Shown here piece after piece: positions 13,387-20,272 of a stretch of 22,655 bases of DNA. The translations under genes were made by a program, and so were the position numbers. The notes beneath the pieces are model-generated. The model worked only from the letters and a program-made list of their open reading frames with translations, was not told where the DNA came from and searched no databases. Position 1 is the first letter of the stretch; the number at the start of each line of letters is the position of its first letter. The DNA comes from a virus, in IMG/VR virus record IMGVR_UViG_3300027671_000006, positions 1 through 22,655 of that record; one strand, given 5' to 3'.

Positions 13387-15150
13387 GTGGCGAATACCTG
13401 GTATCTCAATCCGGCGACCGGAAACGATAGTAATCCGGGGAACTCAGCGTCGCGTGCCTGGCGAACTGCTGCGCGGTTAAATACCGCGCTGGCTGACGGA
13501 ACGATTCTCGGAAACAGCGCGCATCCCTGGCGAAACAATGACGGAACGTTTCCTGCGAATCCGTTGGATGGATTAACTTTTTGCACGGGTCACAAATTCG
13601 GTTTGTTAATTAGCAACGGCGATACGGTGCTGATCGACACCAGCAATGCACCGCTATATTTGAGTGCGCCTCTGGTAATCGGAGATAATCTCGCGGGATT
13701 GTTAATTACCAGCGCGAGTGCAGACCGTGCGGATATTCGTGCGTATAAGCCGGTCTTTGGTTGGCAGCGAACCGCAGGATATAATAACATCTTCGATACC
13801 CCCGACACCGAGCAATACGTAGTTCTGTGGGAAAATTTACGCTGGCTCAATCATCCGGTTGGTGCTAATTTTGGGGCCGTTGCAGCGCAACTTGATAGTA
13901 TTGCTGGAAGCTTTTGGACTGACGGTATCCGGCTATATGTGCACCCCTTCGGCGACACTGATCCGAGAACCGATGGAAAGAGCTATACCCGGTCACAACT
14001 TTTTAGCGGTGCCGGCGATAGCGCAATCAACATTACCGGCAACGACATAATGCTGAGTCGTCTAAACATCTCTGGCACTTGTCTTGTTGATAGTTCGGTC
14101 AACGATTCACCGCCGTCAACAATTCATTATTGTATTCAAACTGTTTGTAATAATAACCGAATTTTCGATTGTTTTCTTAGCTATGGAAGCAAGCATGTTT
14201 TTGGATCGTTGCGAGGAATTAGTAACCGCGGCATTTTTGTGGATAGTGTTGTCGCGGAACAAGGTTCTCCATATACCGTTGGCGGCGGACAAACGATATT
14301 TGTTGCTTATTCGGATACTGCGGCGGGAACTACGTCGATGACGGCGTATTTTAAATCGTGTTCATGCGTAAACAATGAAGGGCTAATCGGGGGGATTTCT
14401 GGAATAGTTGATTTTCTCGATCCAGTGTTTATTACCCACAACTCATCGACCGGAATTCAATGGACTAATATTTTTCTTGATAGCTGTAATTTTTCCGGCC
14501 TAGTAATTTCTCAAACCAACGACAATATTCTTGATGGTCTAATAATCACGGACTGCACCTTCGGAGCAGCGGCGCTGGTTCGCTCGTCTATTAACCGCGG
14601 TATTGTTGATGCAACCTCGGTTGGATGTAATATTGCATCCCCAGGAATCAGCATTAAAAATTCGATCTTCCGACCGATTCAGCCCCCGGCAAGTGCTTCG
14701 GGATATTCGGTTGTCAGCGGGATTTATTCCGTTACGAATTGTGTAGTCGATTTACGAAATAGCCCGGCGGTAACCCCCGGTGCGATGTTCTTTCGATCTG
14801 GGGCCTCAACGTTTGTTTTTTCTAACAATATTTTTATTACAAAATCGGGTGTGCTATTTATGCCGATAAATTTATTCTTCAGCACCGACACGTTGGTAAT
14901 TGACAACAATATTTATCAGCTTGATGCAACGACTAACCTTTCCAAAAACTACGACGACGGAAACACAACCTCGACCCGGACATTCGATGCCTGGCAGAAA
15001 CTTGGCTTCGATATTCACTCGTTGCTCGCGGACCCATTGCTGGATTCTCTATACCTGCCGCGTGTCGGGAGTCCGGTTGGTCAGGTTGCCGCCGGAGAGT
15101 TTCTGTTGGTCCGCAGGACGCGAAGGCCGTTCCTGCGAAATCGACATTGA
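13387..15150 (+). CDS. Right-handed beta-helix tailspike-like protein (587 aa)
   Basis: GTG start one base after the previous stop. The N-terminus NTWYLNPATGNDSNPGNSAS is the typical entry of pectin-lyase-fold proteins (a YV/YL-x-P-x-TG-x-D-x-N-PG motif). The middle and C-terminal parts alternate short strands with Asn and Ser/Cys turns (ISGTCLVDSSVN, RIFDCFLSYGSK, NNIFITKSGVLF), consistent with a right-handed parallel beta helix. Such proteins act as tailspikes and often depolymerise capsule or other surface polysaccharide; catalytic residues cannot be assigned here. The last codons contain the -35 of the next promoter. Confidence 0.72.
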   Translation: MANTWYLNPATGNDSNPGNSASRAWRTAARLNTALADGTILGNSAHPWRNNDGTFPANPLDGLTFCTGHKFGLLISNGDTVLIDTSNAPLYLSAPLVIGDNLAGLLITSASADRADIRAYKPVFGWQRTAGYNNIFDTPDTEQYVVLWENLRWLNHPVGANFGAVAAQLDSIAGSFWTDGIRLYVHPFGDTDPRTDGKSYTRSQLFSGAGDSAINITGNDIMLSRLNISGTCLVDSSVNDSPPSTIHYCIQTVCNNNRIFDCFLSYGSKHVFGSLRGISNRGIFVDSVVAEQGSPYTVGGGQTIFVAYSDTAAGTTSMTAYFKSCSCVNNEGLIGGISGIVDFLDPVFITHNSSTGIQWTNIFLDSCNFSGLVISQTNDNILDGLIITDCTFGAAALVRSSINRGIVDATSVGCNIASPGISIKNSIFRPIQPPASASGYSVVSGIYSVTNCVVDLRNSPAVTPGAMFFRSGASTFVFSNNIFITKSGVLFMPINLFFSTDTLVIDNNIYQLDATTNLSKNYDDGNTTSTRTFDAWQKLGFDIHSLLADPLLDSLYLPRVGSPVGQVAAGEFLLVRRTRRPFLRNRH

Positions 15151-15175
15151 CAATTTTGCGAAAATCCGGCACTAT
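15147..15175 (+). promoter_or_regulatory. Leaderless-type promoter overlapping the tailspike stop (family member 6)
   Basis: TTGACA (15147-15152) includes the TGA stop of the tailspike gene. A 17-bp spacer ending in AAAATCCGG precedes CACTAT (15170-15175), and the ATG at 15182 follows after six bases. It belongs to the CCGG sub-class. Confidence 0.9.
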
Positions 15176-15181
15176 TTTTAT

Positions 15182-15418
15182 ATGGCAAACTTTCTGAAAG
15201 CAGACGAATTGGCGACCTTGAAATACCTGGTGCGGTATCTGACGAAGGCGCAGACCGATAAACCCGTGGATCAGATTACGGCTGATCGACTGGCGCGCAG
15301 TTTCCGCAGCACCATGACGATTACGCCGCCCAGTGAAGTCGTGTTTCGGGAGAATATGTTGAACCTGCCGATTCTGACGCTGTTGCAGCTAATCCTCGAC
15401 CTGAACGCAAGGCCGTAA
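15182..15418 (+). CDS. Hypothetical helical protein (78 aa)
   Basis: The ATG is placed at 15182 because it sits six bases after the -10 box; the open frame extends far upstream inside the tailspike gene but is not expected to be used. The sequence MANFLKADELATLKYLVRYL is followed by another helix near QITADRLARSFRS and a Leu-rich C-terminal helix (LPILTLLQLILDLN). No family is recognised. A separate promoter suggests its dosage or timing differs from the fibre genes. Confidence 0.65.
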   Translation: MANFLKADELATLKYLVRYLTKAQTDKPVDQITADRLARSFRSTMTITPPSEVVFRENMLNLPILTLLQLILDLNARP

Positions 15419-15441
15419 TTCTACGGTATCGCGGGGTCTGC

Positions 15442-15469
15442 TTGACAATCGCTGGCGGTGCTGTATAGT
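15442..15469 (+). promoter_or_regulatory. Recombinase promoter with canonical-like -10 and overlapping inverted repeat
   Basis: TTGACA (15442-15447), 16 bp, TATAGT (15464-15469), then six bases to the ATG at 15476. The -10 is bracketed by TGCTG (15459-15463) and CAGCA (15471-15475), a 5-bp inverted repeat that could be an operator. The start-codon distance matches the other promoters but the -10 does not. Confidence 0.75.
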
Positions 15470-15475
15470 GCAGCA

Positions 15476-16171
15476 ATGAAAGTTTTCTCATACACGCGCG
15501 TCAGCGGGCGAGGCCAGGTTGAAGGCGACGGTAAGCAGCGTCAGCTTGATTCAATTTCTCGGATGTGTCGTGAACATAATCTTGAGCATTGCGGGGATTG
15601 GTTTGAGGCTGGTATTTCTGGAACGGTTGAGGGGATTGACCGACCCCGATTTTCCGAGATGCTAGACGACATCGAGTTTAGAAAAAAGCACAAGCCAGAT
15701 TCCATTGATGCAATTGTTGTTGAGCGTATGGATCGGCTCGCGCGCGATCTCATGGTTTCCGAGGTGCTGCTGAAGGAATGCAGAACTCGTGGAATCAAAG
15801 TGTTCGCCGCGGACTCCGGCGTGCTTGAGGACGTTGCCTCCGACAGTATCGACCCGACGCGCAAACTCGTTCGCCAGATTCTTGCCGCGCTGGCCGAGTG
15901 GGAGAAATCGGCGCTTGTGAAAAAACTTGCTGTCGCCCGCGCGCGGGTGAAAGCGAAAACCGGACGCTGCGAGGGCAGGTTGCCGTATGGGTGCCGAGTT
16001 GGCGAGCAAGCAGTTGTTGAGATAATCAAAAGTCAGCGTGCCGGGGGCCGATCCTATCAGCATATTGCAGATTTTTTGAATAGTGCTGCTCTGAAAACTC
16101 CGGCGGGAAAACAATTCGGAAAAAAGTTGGTGTTCAGTATTTACAACCGTGCAACCAACGGAAAGGTCTGA
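15476..16171 (+). CDS. Serine recombinase of the resolvase/invertase family (231 aa)
   Basis: The start at 15476 (MKVFSYTRVSGRGQ) puts the catalytic Ser10 in the classical Y-x-R-V-S motif with Arg8 beside it. Further family residues are in VVERMDRLARD (Arg87, Arg90), with the long helix around residues 125-160 and the recombinase-domain entry GRLPYG at 168-172. The C-terminal part (GGRSYQHIADFLNSAALKTP) resembles the helix-turn-helix region. At 231 residues it is closer to resolvases than to large serine integrases (usually over 450 residues). Possible jobs are lysogenic integration, dimer resolution or inversion of a receptor-binding segment; no attachment sites were identified. Confidence 0.88.
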   Translation: MKVFSYTRVSGRGQVEGDGKQRQLDSISRMCREHNLEHCGDWFEAGISGTVEGIDRPRFSEMLDDIEFRKKHKPDSIDAIVVERMDRLARDLMVSEVLLKECRTRGIKVFAADSGVLEDVASDSIDPTRKLVRQILAALAEWEKSALVKKLAVARARVKAKTGRCEGRLPYGCRVGEQAVVEIIKSQRAGGRSYQHIADFLNSAALKTPAGKQFGKKLVFSIYNRATNGKV

Positions 16172-16360
16172 GTGGATCAAGCATTTAAATGTTACATTAG
16201 AACCCACGGCGCCAGCCGGCTAAGCACCGTCGTCGAGGACGCGAAACAGCAACACGCCGACGATTGCAAGCTTCGACTGGCACGAATCGCCAACGGGGCA
16301 CACCCGGACTTCAAGAATGGGCATCTGAAGGATGCCGAGAAGGGCCGGCGAACAAAATAA
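16172..16360 (+). CDS. Hypothetical small protein downstream of the recombinase (62 aa)
   Basis: GTG start at 16172, directly after the recombinase stop, with a GGAAAGGT run about four bases upstream that could serve as a ribosome binding site. The protein (MDQAFKCYIRTHGASRLSTV, ending KDAEKGRRTK) is basic and helical with no recognised domain. It probably shares the recombinase transcript, which would end at the terminator at 16445-16482. Confidence 0.6.
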   Translation: MDQAFKCYIRTHGASRLSTVVEDAKQQHADDCKLRLARIANGAHPDFKNGHLKDAEKGRRTK

Positions 16361-16444
16361 TTTCCCTTTGCCGACCGGCTATCTGTAACGGGTAGTAGAT
16401 CAGCGTCATTGGGACGGGCGGGTTGACGAATCCGCGTAAACCGG

Positions 16445-16482
16445 CAGCCGAAGGCTTACTTGTCCTTCGGCTGTTTTATTTT
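16445..16482 (+). terminator. Intrinsic terminator of the recombinase unit
   Basis: A 10-bp perfect stem CAGCCGAAGG (16445-16454) pairs with CCTTCGGCTG (16464-16473) around a nine-base loop, followed by TTTTATTTT. A second hairpin, GCGGGTT/AATCCGC with loop GACG, sits just upstream at 16418-16435. It separates the recombinase unit from the next promoter. Confidence 0.88.
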
Positions 16483-16486
16483 CAGT

Positions 16487-16515
16487 TTGCATTATATCCG
16501 CTAAACCGGCACTAT
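16487..16515 (+). promoter_or_regulatory. Leaderless-type promoter before the membrane protein/tRNA block (family member 7)
   Basis: TTGCAT (16487-16492), 17 bp ending in AAACCGG, CACTAT (16510-16515), then five bases to the ATG at 16521. No other clear promoter is visible before the tRNA or the TerL block, so this may drive 16521 onward. Confidence 0.87.
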
Positions 16516-16520
16516 TGGGT

Positions 16521-16724
16521 ATGATTAACACTATTCTTGCAGTCTCCGGCGTTCATACGCTGGCTCTCGTTGTTGCCGCTGTGGCGGCTTCCGCTGTCGG
16601 CACGTTGCTGTTTTTGCGTGCGAATCCTCATAAGGCTTCTGAGGCCAATGAGTATGTCGGCAAAGCCGATAAGGCAGTTGATTCCGCCGTTAAATCGGTG
16701 GTTGAGACCGCTAAGAAGCTCTGA
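16521..16724 (+). CDS. Small single-span membrane protein (67 aa)
   Basis: The ATG at 16521 is preferred to an in-frame TTG two codons upstream because that TTG overlaps the -10 box. Residues about 10-33 are a hydrophobic Ala/Val/Leu segment (VHTLALVVAAVAASAVGTLL) followed by a basic, helical tail (KAVDSAVKSVVETAKKL). One transmembrane span with a charged C-terminal helix would fit a small inner-membrane protein; a holin is possible but not shown. It begins the transcript that also contains the tRNA. Confidence 0.65.
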   Translation: MINTILAVSGVHTLALVVAAVAASAVGTLLFLRANPHKASEANEYVGKADKAVDSAVKSVVETAKKL

Positions 16725-16767
16725 AACCGAAAGAGCTAAGTTGCGTCAGTTCGGCGCAGCCCTTTAT

Positions 16768-16844
16768 TGCAGCGTGGAGTAGCCTGGTAACTCGTCAGGC
16801 CCATAACCTGAAGTCCGTTGGTTCAAATCCAACCGCTGCACCCA
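16768..16844 (+). tRNA. Initiator-type tRNA-Met (CAT), 77 nt with encoded CCA
   Basis: Acceptor arm TGCAGCG/CGCTGCA, D-arm GAGT-AGCCTGGTA-ACTC, anticodon stem TCAGG/CCTGA with loop CCCATAA (anticodon CAT), T-arm GTTGG-TTCAAAT-CCAAC, discriminator C73 and encoded CCA. The layout and length match Escherichia coli tRNA-fMet closely. Initiator features are A11:U24 in the D-stem (elongators have pyrimidine:purine) and a weak U1:A72 end pair where bacteria have a C1:A72 mismatch. Deviations are A29:U41 instead of the third G:C pair of the anticodon stem, C33 replacing the near-universal U33, and C73 instead of A73. Confidence 0.93.
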
Positions 16845-16846
16845 AT

Positions 16847-16950
16847 TTGAGATGTTGATAAGGCACTGCCGACAGGCGGGGAGAAATCCGGGAACCTCGT
16901 CCCGAAAGGATTTGGGCTTGCACCGTCAGTAATTCCCGTTCGCATCTCAA
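16847..16950 (+). ncRNA. Structured RNA element in the leader of the 16960 gene
   Basis: An 8-bp closing helix pairs 16847-16854 (TTGAGATG) with 16943-16950 (CATCTCAA). Inside, AAATCC (16884-16889) pairs with GGATTT (16908-16913), enclosing GGGA (16890-16893)/TCCC (16900-16903). Smaller pairings (GCC/GGC near 16868-16877, ACTG 16865-16868 with CAGT 16927-16930) could form further arms. The element starts three bases after the tRNA CCA and ends ten bases before the next ATG. A riboswitch, processing signal or packaging-related RNA are all possible; no known class is recognised. Confidence 0.5.
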
Positions 16951-16959
16951 TATTTTCGC

Positions 16960-17469
16960 ATGAATGTGTATCTCTATTTCTATCCGCAGCCGGACGTTGA
17001 TAGCACCCGCGCGGATTTCATTCGGCTTTGGGCGTCAAGCTGGTCTCGGCATGGCTGGACGCCGAGAATTCTGACGATCCGTGATGCGCGCAAAAGTTCG
17101 TATTACCGGAAGGCGTTACAACTCGACCTTTCCGGGGGCTTCGGTTTTCCGGTGGAGTATCTTGCGCTGCACGCAGTCGGCGGCGGGATGTTGACGACCC
17201 CGGACACGATAAATTTCGGATTACCGGCAAAACGGAGGGTAATGCCGGCTGAGTTTATCTCTGGTGGTGTTGTTTGGTCAACGAGCGCGGGAATTGAATC
17301 CGAGATGCGTCGGATTGCGCGGTATAAAATGCCAGGCAGCGGATTTATGAAGCGGGCGCCGGAAGCTATTTGCGGACATTATCCCGCGGAAGGATGGCAG
17401 AATTATCCATTGGTTCGGTTTGTTGGCGGCACCCCGGAAGATATTCGGACCTGTGGGCGCGATGTTTAA
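16960..17469 (+). CDS. Glycosyltransferase-like phage protein (169 aa)
   Basis: The N-terminus MNVYLYFYPQPDVDSTRADF, then SWSRHGWTPRILTIRDAR, and the segment EYLALHAVGGGMLTTPDTIN resemble phage proteins with a GT-A-like fold. In those, a chain such as Y-L-A-x-x-x-x-GGG is normally followed by a D-x-D sugar-nucleotide/metal motif. Here the acidic pair is degenerate (T-T-P-D, residues 79-82), so catalytic activity is doubtful. The ATG has no Shine-Dalgarno sequence and follows the structured RNA element. It sits five bases upstream of the terminase gene, a placement I recall for related proteins. Confidence 0.5.
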   Translation: MNVYLYFYPQPDVDSTRADFIRLWASSWSRHGWTPRILTIRDARKSSYYRKALQLDLSGGFGFPVEYLALHAVGGGMLTTPDTINFGLPAKRRVMPAEFISGGVVWSTSAGIESEMRRIARYKMPGSGFMKRAPEAICGHYPAEGWQNYPLVRFVGGTPEDIRTCGRDV

Positions 17470-17474
17470 ACGTT

Positions 17475-19415
17475 ATGTTGCCCGTAGGACGGAACAAAGA
17501 TTTAGCGAAATACATCGCAGCTTTCATTCACGCGCAACAACTCGGTGAAGCGGCAAAGTTAATCTCCGATTTCTGCGGCATTGCTAAAACATTCGATAGT
17601 AATAACCCGAAGGAATGTCACCCGATTCTTCTGACGTATCTGCACAGCCTGCTGAACAGTAATGGCATGGAGGAAGCCGCGCAGATTCTCTGGACTCCGA
17701 ATCAATTTTCTTGCGCGCCGAAATACACCAAAGACCTTTGGAATCTATTTGATTCAACCAATCGGGGCCTTGTAATGGGCGCCGCGTCGTGCAGTAAATC
17801 GTATGCGCTGGGTGTTCGATTATTTCTCGAATGGATTCGTGATCCTGTATGGACGAGCATTCAGCTTGTCGGCCCGAGCGAGGATCACCTTGAAACAAAT
17901 CTTTTTTCTCATATCGTCGGCTTGCATACGAAATCAACGCTGCCGATGCCGGGGCAAATTGGAGAACTTTTCATCGGTATGGACCGGCGGCAGCAGCTTG
18001 GTTCGATCAAGGGAGTAATAATTCCGGTTGGTAAATCGAAAAAGGCCGGCAGGTTGCAGGGCGGAAAACGGCTACCGCGGGATCGGGCGCATCCGATCTT
18101 TGGATTGTTATCTCGCAAGTTTGCGTTTATCGACGAAATTGAAAACGTGCCCGCGGGTCTTTGGGCGGATATTGACAACATGCTTTCGACCATCGACGAG
18201 CAGGGTCACGAGGGCATGAAAATTTTCGGTGCATATAATCCTTCCGACAGAAACTCTGAAGTCGCCAAGCGCGCAGAGCCGCCTTTCGGTTGGGAGTCTT
18301 TCGACGTTGATGCTCATTTTGACTGGGTATCCAAGCGCGGTTGGAACGTGTTGCGACTCGATGGAGAAAAATCTGAAAACGTTGTCGCCGGTAAAACGAT
18401 TATTCCGGGATTACAAACGCGCGCGGGGCTTGCGGCGTTGGCATTGAATGCCGGCGGAACGCAATCCGCTGGATATTTTACAATGGGCCGCGGCGCATAT
18501 CCGCCAACCGGGATCGAGCTAACGTTGATCCCGCCAGGAATGTTGTATAAAATGCGGGGCGAGTTTATCTGGTATGACGCGCCGACGCCGTGCGCGTCCT
18601 GCGACGTTGCGTTGACTGGCGGCGCTCGCGCTGTGTATTCGCTTGGTAAATACGGCAAGGCAACGGGAATGAAAATTCCTCCGACAATTGAGTTTCCGAA
18701 CGGGCAGGTAATAATGTTCAAGGATAAAAACGGCCATGTTGTCCCGCGCTTCGGGGTTCAGTTGGACCGCCAGTTTACGTTGCCGCAAGGCGACACGGTC
18801 GCTGTTAAGGAGGGCTTGATGCAGGTTAATCGTCGTGCTGGTGTCAAACCGCAGGATTTTGCTTGCGACAGAACTGGCAACGGTGCTGGGGTCGCTGATT
18901 TGCTTCGGCACGAATGGTCGAGTCAGATTCACGATGTAAACTATTCTGAGGGGCCGACCAAAACGAGAATTGTTGCTGAGGATAAAAAACCGTGCGACGA
19001 GATGTTTGATCGGATGTGTTCCGAGCTTTGGTTTGGTTTTCGGACCTTTGGTGAATTTCATATTTTTTTGATTAACCCGCAAGTTGACATGAGTAAACTT
19101 ACGGAACAAATCACAGGTCGAAAGTCTAAGCAGGTCGGTGAGAAATCGAAAATCGAATCGAAGAAAGACTATATCACTCGTGGCAATGAATCTCCCGACG
19201 AGGCCGATAGCGCAACGTTGCTTGTTCTTGCGGCGCGTCTCGGTAGCGGAGTTATTCCTTCGATCAACGGCACCGAGCTTCCGACGCTCGGAAATTTCGA
19301 CGGGTGGGAGGACGAGATGCACTATCCGCACGGGGTTCGCCTTGATCCAAGTTCTCGAACAGATTATCTTGATGCTTCAGAAAGCGGGATGTATGGAGGC
19401 GAACCGATTTTATGA
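17475..19415 (+). CDS. terL: Terminase large subunit (646 aa)
   Basis: ATPase motor and nuclease that cuts and packages phage DNA into the prohead. A Walker A-like loop GAASCSKS lies at residues 102-109 and Walker B FAFIDE at 216-221, followed by the coupling segment GAYNPSD near 252. In the C-terminal nuclease half, acidic residues appear in CASCDVALTGG (Asp377), ACDRTGNGAGVAD (Asp465) and later SPDEADSAT, the expected RNase H-like triad. The start is the ATG at 17475, five bases after the preceding stop, giving MLPVGRNKDLAKYIAA; the open frame reaches further upstream inside the neighbour. The stop overlaps the next ATG. The packaging type cannot be told from this alone. Confidence 0.93.
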   Translation: MLPVGRNKDLAKYIAAFIHAQQLGEAAKLISDFCGIAKTFDSNNPKECHPILLTYLHSLLNSNGMEEAAQILWTPNQFSCAPKYTKDLWNLFDSTNRGLVMGAASCSKSYALGVRLFLEWIRDPVWTSIQLVGPSEDHLETNLFSHIVGLHTKSTLPMPGQIGELFIGMDRRQQLGSIKGVIIPVGKSKKAGRLQGGKRLPRDRAHPIFGLLSRKFAFIDEIENVPAGLWADIDNMLSTIDEQGHEGMKIFGAYNPSDRNSEVAKRAEPPFGWESFDVDAHFDWVSKRGWNVLRLDGEKSENVVAGKTIIPGLQTRAGLAALALNAGGTQSAGYFTMGRGAYPPTGIELTLIPPGMLYKMRGEFIWYDAPTPCASCDVALTGGARAVYSLGKYGKATGMKIPPTIEFPNGQVIMFKDKNGHVVPRFGVQLDRQFTLPQGDTVAVKEGLMQVNRRAGVKPQDFACDRTGNGAGVADLLRHEWSSQIHDVNYSEGPTKTRIVAEDKKPCDEMFDRMCSELWFGFRTFGEFHIFLINPQVDMSKLTEQITGRKSKQVGEKSKIESKKDYITRGNESPDEADSATLLVLAARLGSGVIPSINGTELPTLGNFDGWEDEMHYPHGVRLDPSSRTDYLDASESGMYGGEPIL

Positions 19416-19984
19416 GGCGCATAAACGTCAACCTTTACCCGAAGGATGGTTATTGGTTCAAGAATACTGATGGTGCAAGAATTATTGCAGCAACTTGGGG
19501 AGGCGTCATGGCTCGGCTTGCGATTTATCGGAAACGCGCTGGACAGCCGGCAGGCGATCCTGAACGGGAAGTGATGGAGCAAGCATGTCAACGCAATCCG
19601 TCGTTTTGCACAACCGATGACGGGACCGCGGGCCGACAGTTGAAAGCCGCTTCGCTCAAAGGCAGATTACTTGCCTGGCTGAACGGAATTATCTCTCGTA
19701 GAACGATAACTCCGTTGGAATTCGTCTCTCAAACCGACGCAGCGAACCGGGCCAACGTTTGTGCGGGCTGCCCGATGAATACCGCACTCGCGGAGGGATG
19801 TTCAAGCTGCAAAGCGGCGTTACGAGAACTTAGAAAAAACGTAATCGGCGGACGAATCATTGACAGCCGGATAAACGGATGTGTTGTCACCGGAGAAGAT
19901 TTGCCAACAACCGTCTGGCTGAACGAGCCGACGATTGAAAACGCAGAACTACCGGCGCATTGTTGGAGAAAGAGAACGCTGTGA
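19412..19984 (+). CDS. Cys-rich protein between terminase and portal (190 aa)
   Basis: ATGA overlap with the terminase stop at 19412. The N-terminal third is unremarkable (YPKDGYWFKNTDGA). The C-terminal half has Cys117-x2-Cys120 (VCAGCPMN) and Cys130-x2-Cys133 (GCSSCKAAL), plus Cys157 and a final H-C-W at 183-185, a layout I recall from phage proteins encoded between terminase and portal genes. Zinc binding is likely. The role is unknown; location suggests packaging or head assembly. Confidence 0.7.
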   Translation: MRRINVNLYPKDGYWFKNTDGARIIAATWGGVMARLAIYRKRAGQPAGDPEREVMEQACQRNPSFCTTDDGTAGRQLKAASLKGRLLAWLNGIISRRTITPLEFVSQTDAANRANVCAGCPMNTALAEGCSSCKAALRELRKNVIGGRIIDSRINGCVVTGEDLPTTVWLNEPTIENAELPAHCWRKRTL

Positions 19985-20250
19985 TCTTCCGTTTCGATTC
20001 AATTTTTCGCGCAATCAGTGCTTTTGCTCGTATGTGCTGGTGGGCGCATAAAGGATACCGAAACCTGGCAACCGAATCGGAGCAGGAAGAACGCTCTGAA
20101 TATTGTTACGACTGCCCGGAGCTAACAGAATCCGATCAATGCCGGCTTTGCACCTGTTTTCGTGCCGCGAAAGTAGTTTTGACCAGCGAGCGGTGTCCGT
20201 TGCGAAAATGGGACGTAATTCGGTCCAAACCGCTTGACAGCAGCCTCTAA
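19981..20250 (+). CDS. Small Cys-rich protein, GTG start (89 aa)
   Basis: GTG at 19981 overlaps the previous TGA as GTGA, and this is the start used here rather than an ATG seven codons upstream inside the neighbour. Cysteines at 42, 45, 54, 57, 59 and 72 form CYDC, CRLCTC and a terminal CPLRKW, close to the C-x2-C...C-x2-C-x-C...CP-x3-W pattern of DUF6171-like phage proteins. The C-terminal codons (LDSSL) contain the -35 of the portal promoter. Confidence 0.7.
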   Translation: MIFRFDSIFRAISAFARMCWWAHKGYRNLATESEQEERSEYCYDCPELTESDQCRLCTCFRAAKVVLTSERCPLRKWDVIRSKPLDSSL

Positions 20251-20262
20251 AATCAACACTAT
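20234..20262 (+). promoter_or_regulatory. Promoter of the portal gene (family member 8)
   Basis: TTGACA (20234-20239), 17 bp, CACTAT (20257-20262), then ten bases to the ATG at 20273. It lies partly inside the end of the preceding coding sequence. The string AAAATCAACACTATTA is identical to that of the promoter at 11110. This member has the longest -10 to ATG distance, so a leader of a few bases is possible. Confidence 0.85.
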
Positions 20263-20272
20263 TAAATAGAAT

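Noticed and set aside
16361-16444. tRNA-like sequence upstream of the terminator
   Set aside because: The GGGTTGACGAATCCGC segment superficially resembles a T-arm, but loop size is wrong and no acceptor or anticodon arm can be paired at proper distances.
16847-16950. Second tRNA (selenocysteine-like or long-arm type) or a minus-strand cobalamin-type riboswitch
   Set aside because: There is no T-arm consensus and no anticodon arm of correct spacing. The minus strand has a loose GGGAA...GGTGCAA resemblance to cobalamin elements but lacks the B12-box sequence, and there is no leftward gene for it to control.
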